Positions 7,176 through 7,356 of a stretch of 7,356 nucleotides of DNA are shown in pieces. The translations under genes were made by a program, and so were the position numbers. The stretch lies in contig JAUXAC010000037.1 of the NCBI GenBank assembly GCA_030615035.1, forward strand, positions 1 to 7,356. The letters run 5' to 3'. Each line of letters starts with the position of its first letter. The first letter of the stretch is position 1. The notes under the pieces are model-generated. The model was not told where the DNA came from. It did not search any database and was given only the letters and a program-made list of their open reading frames with translations. The stretch is from Dehalococcoidia bacterium. GTDB lineage: Bacteria > Chloroflexota > Dehalococcoidia > Dehalococcoidales > RBG-16-60-22.

Positions 7176-7356
7176 CTAAATAATATGATATATTTCTCCT
7201 CCAAAAAAATCATAATCTTTGGGGACGGAGTTGAGATGGTTGACATATCGCCTTCTCCATATTTTCTTTAACATTCTTCCTTGATTAACTCCTTTCCACA
7301 CTTCTAAACTTTTCAATTCGGCGTAATTGAACTCATCAAAGACTAAGCTGAATTTT
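7176..7356 (-). CDS. C-terminal end of an unrecognised protein, running off the window
   Basis: On the minus strand an uninterrupted frame runs from the window edge to a TAG at 7178-7176, giving 59 residues. They include FDEFNYAELKSLEVWKG, KKIWRRRY and a tail DYDFFGGEIYHII. The mix of aromatic, basic and hydrophobic residues looks protein-like, and the frame stays open across AT-rich DNA where stops would be expected. The true start lies outside the window. It converges on the PLD gene with only 41 bp between the stop codons and no obvious terminator hairpin. I do not recognise a family. AT-richness like that of the upstream transposase relic suggests different ancestry from the operon. Confidence 0.45.
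   Translation of the reverse strand, partial: KFSLVFDEFNYAELKSLEVWKGVNQGRMLKKIWRRRYVNHLNSVPKDYDFFGGEIYHII

Overview
The window holds a compact run of five same-strand genes (912-7134). It is bounded upstream by decayed mobile or replicon DNA and downstream by the tail of an opposing gene. No rRNA, tRNA, CRISPR array or intact transposon was seen. Strong AGGAGG-type Shine-Dalgarno sites precede all five genes. A lysine/glutamate-rich replication-initiator-like relic lies upstream. By hand count GC is about 27% in 121-240 and 7141-7200, but about 48-63% in two sampled 60-base blocks of the operon. This fits a low-to-mid-GC anaerobic Gram-positive (Clostridia or Peptococcaceae-like) bacterium, but that assignment is only an inference.

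Layout. Positions 1-60 show nothing interpretable. About 84-311 is the C-terminal remnant of a DDE integrase-type transposase. About 308-838 is a broken lysine/glutamate-rich gene whose frame must shift several times to be followed. It carries an NPAG-type motif that I associate with the C-termini of plasmid or phage replication initiators. Positions 839-911 are a short leader with a 10-bp direct repeat. The operon follows: (1) a nucleoside 2-deoxyribosyltransferase-like protein, (2) an alpha/alpha-toroid protein, (3) a histidine phosphatase of the phosphoglycerate-mutase superfamily, (4) a 606-residue protein whose C-terminal half looks like a TIM barrel with a DTAxKD motif resembling DUF556/MfnB, and (5) a two-HKD phospholipase D-superfamily protein with a beta-sandwich-like N-terminal domain. 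Gaps between genes are 16 to 80 bp with no convincing terminator, so one transcript is likely. At 7176-7356 the C-terminal end of an unrecognised AT-rich gene enters from the minus strand.

How the genes might work together. I know of no named system with this combination. Two readings are possible. The first is a small-molecule pathway: a TIM-barrel synthase makes a phosphorylated intermediate, the histidine phosphatase removes the phosphate, and the toroid and deoxyribosyltransferase-like proteins act on isoprenoid-like or nucleoside-like partners. The second is a nucleotide-centred conflict or defence module, with the deoxyribosyltransferase-like protein acting on nucleotides and the PLD protein as nuclease or lipase effector. 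The setting beside mobile-element debris suits an accessory island. Both readings are inference; the sequence shows only the folds and motifs listed.
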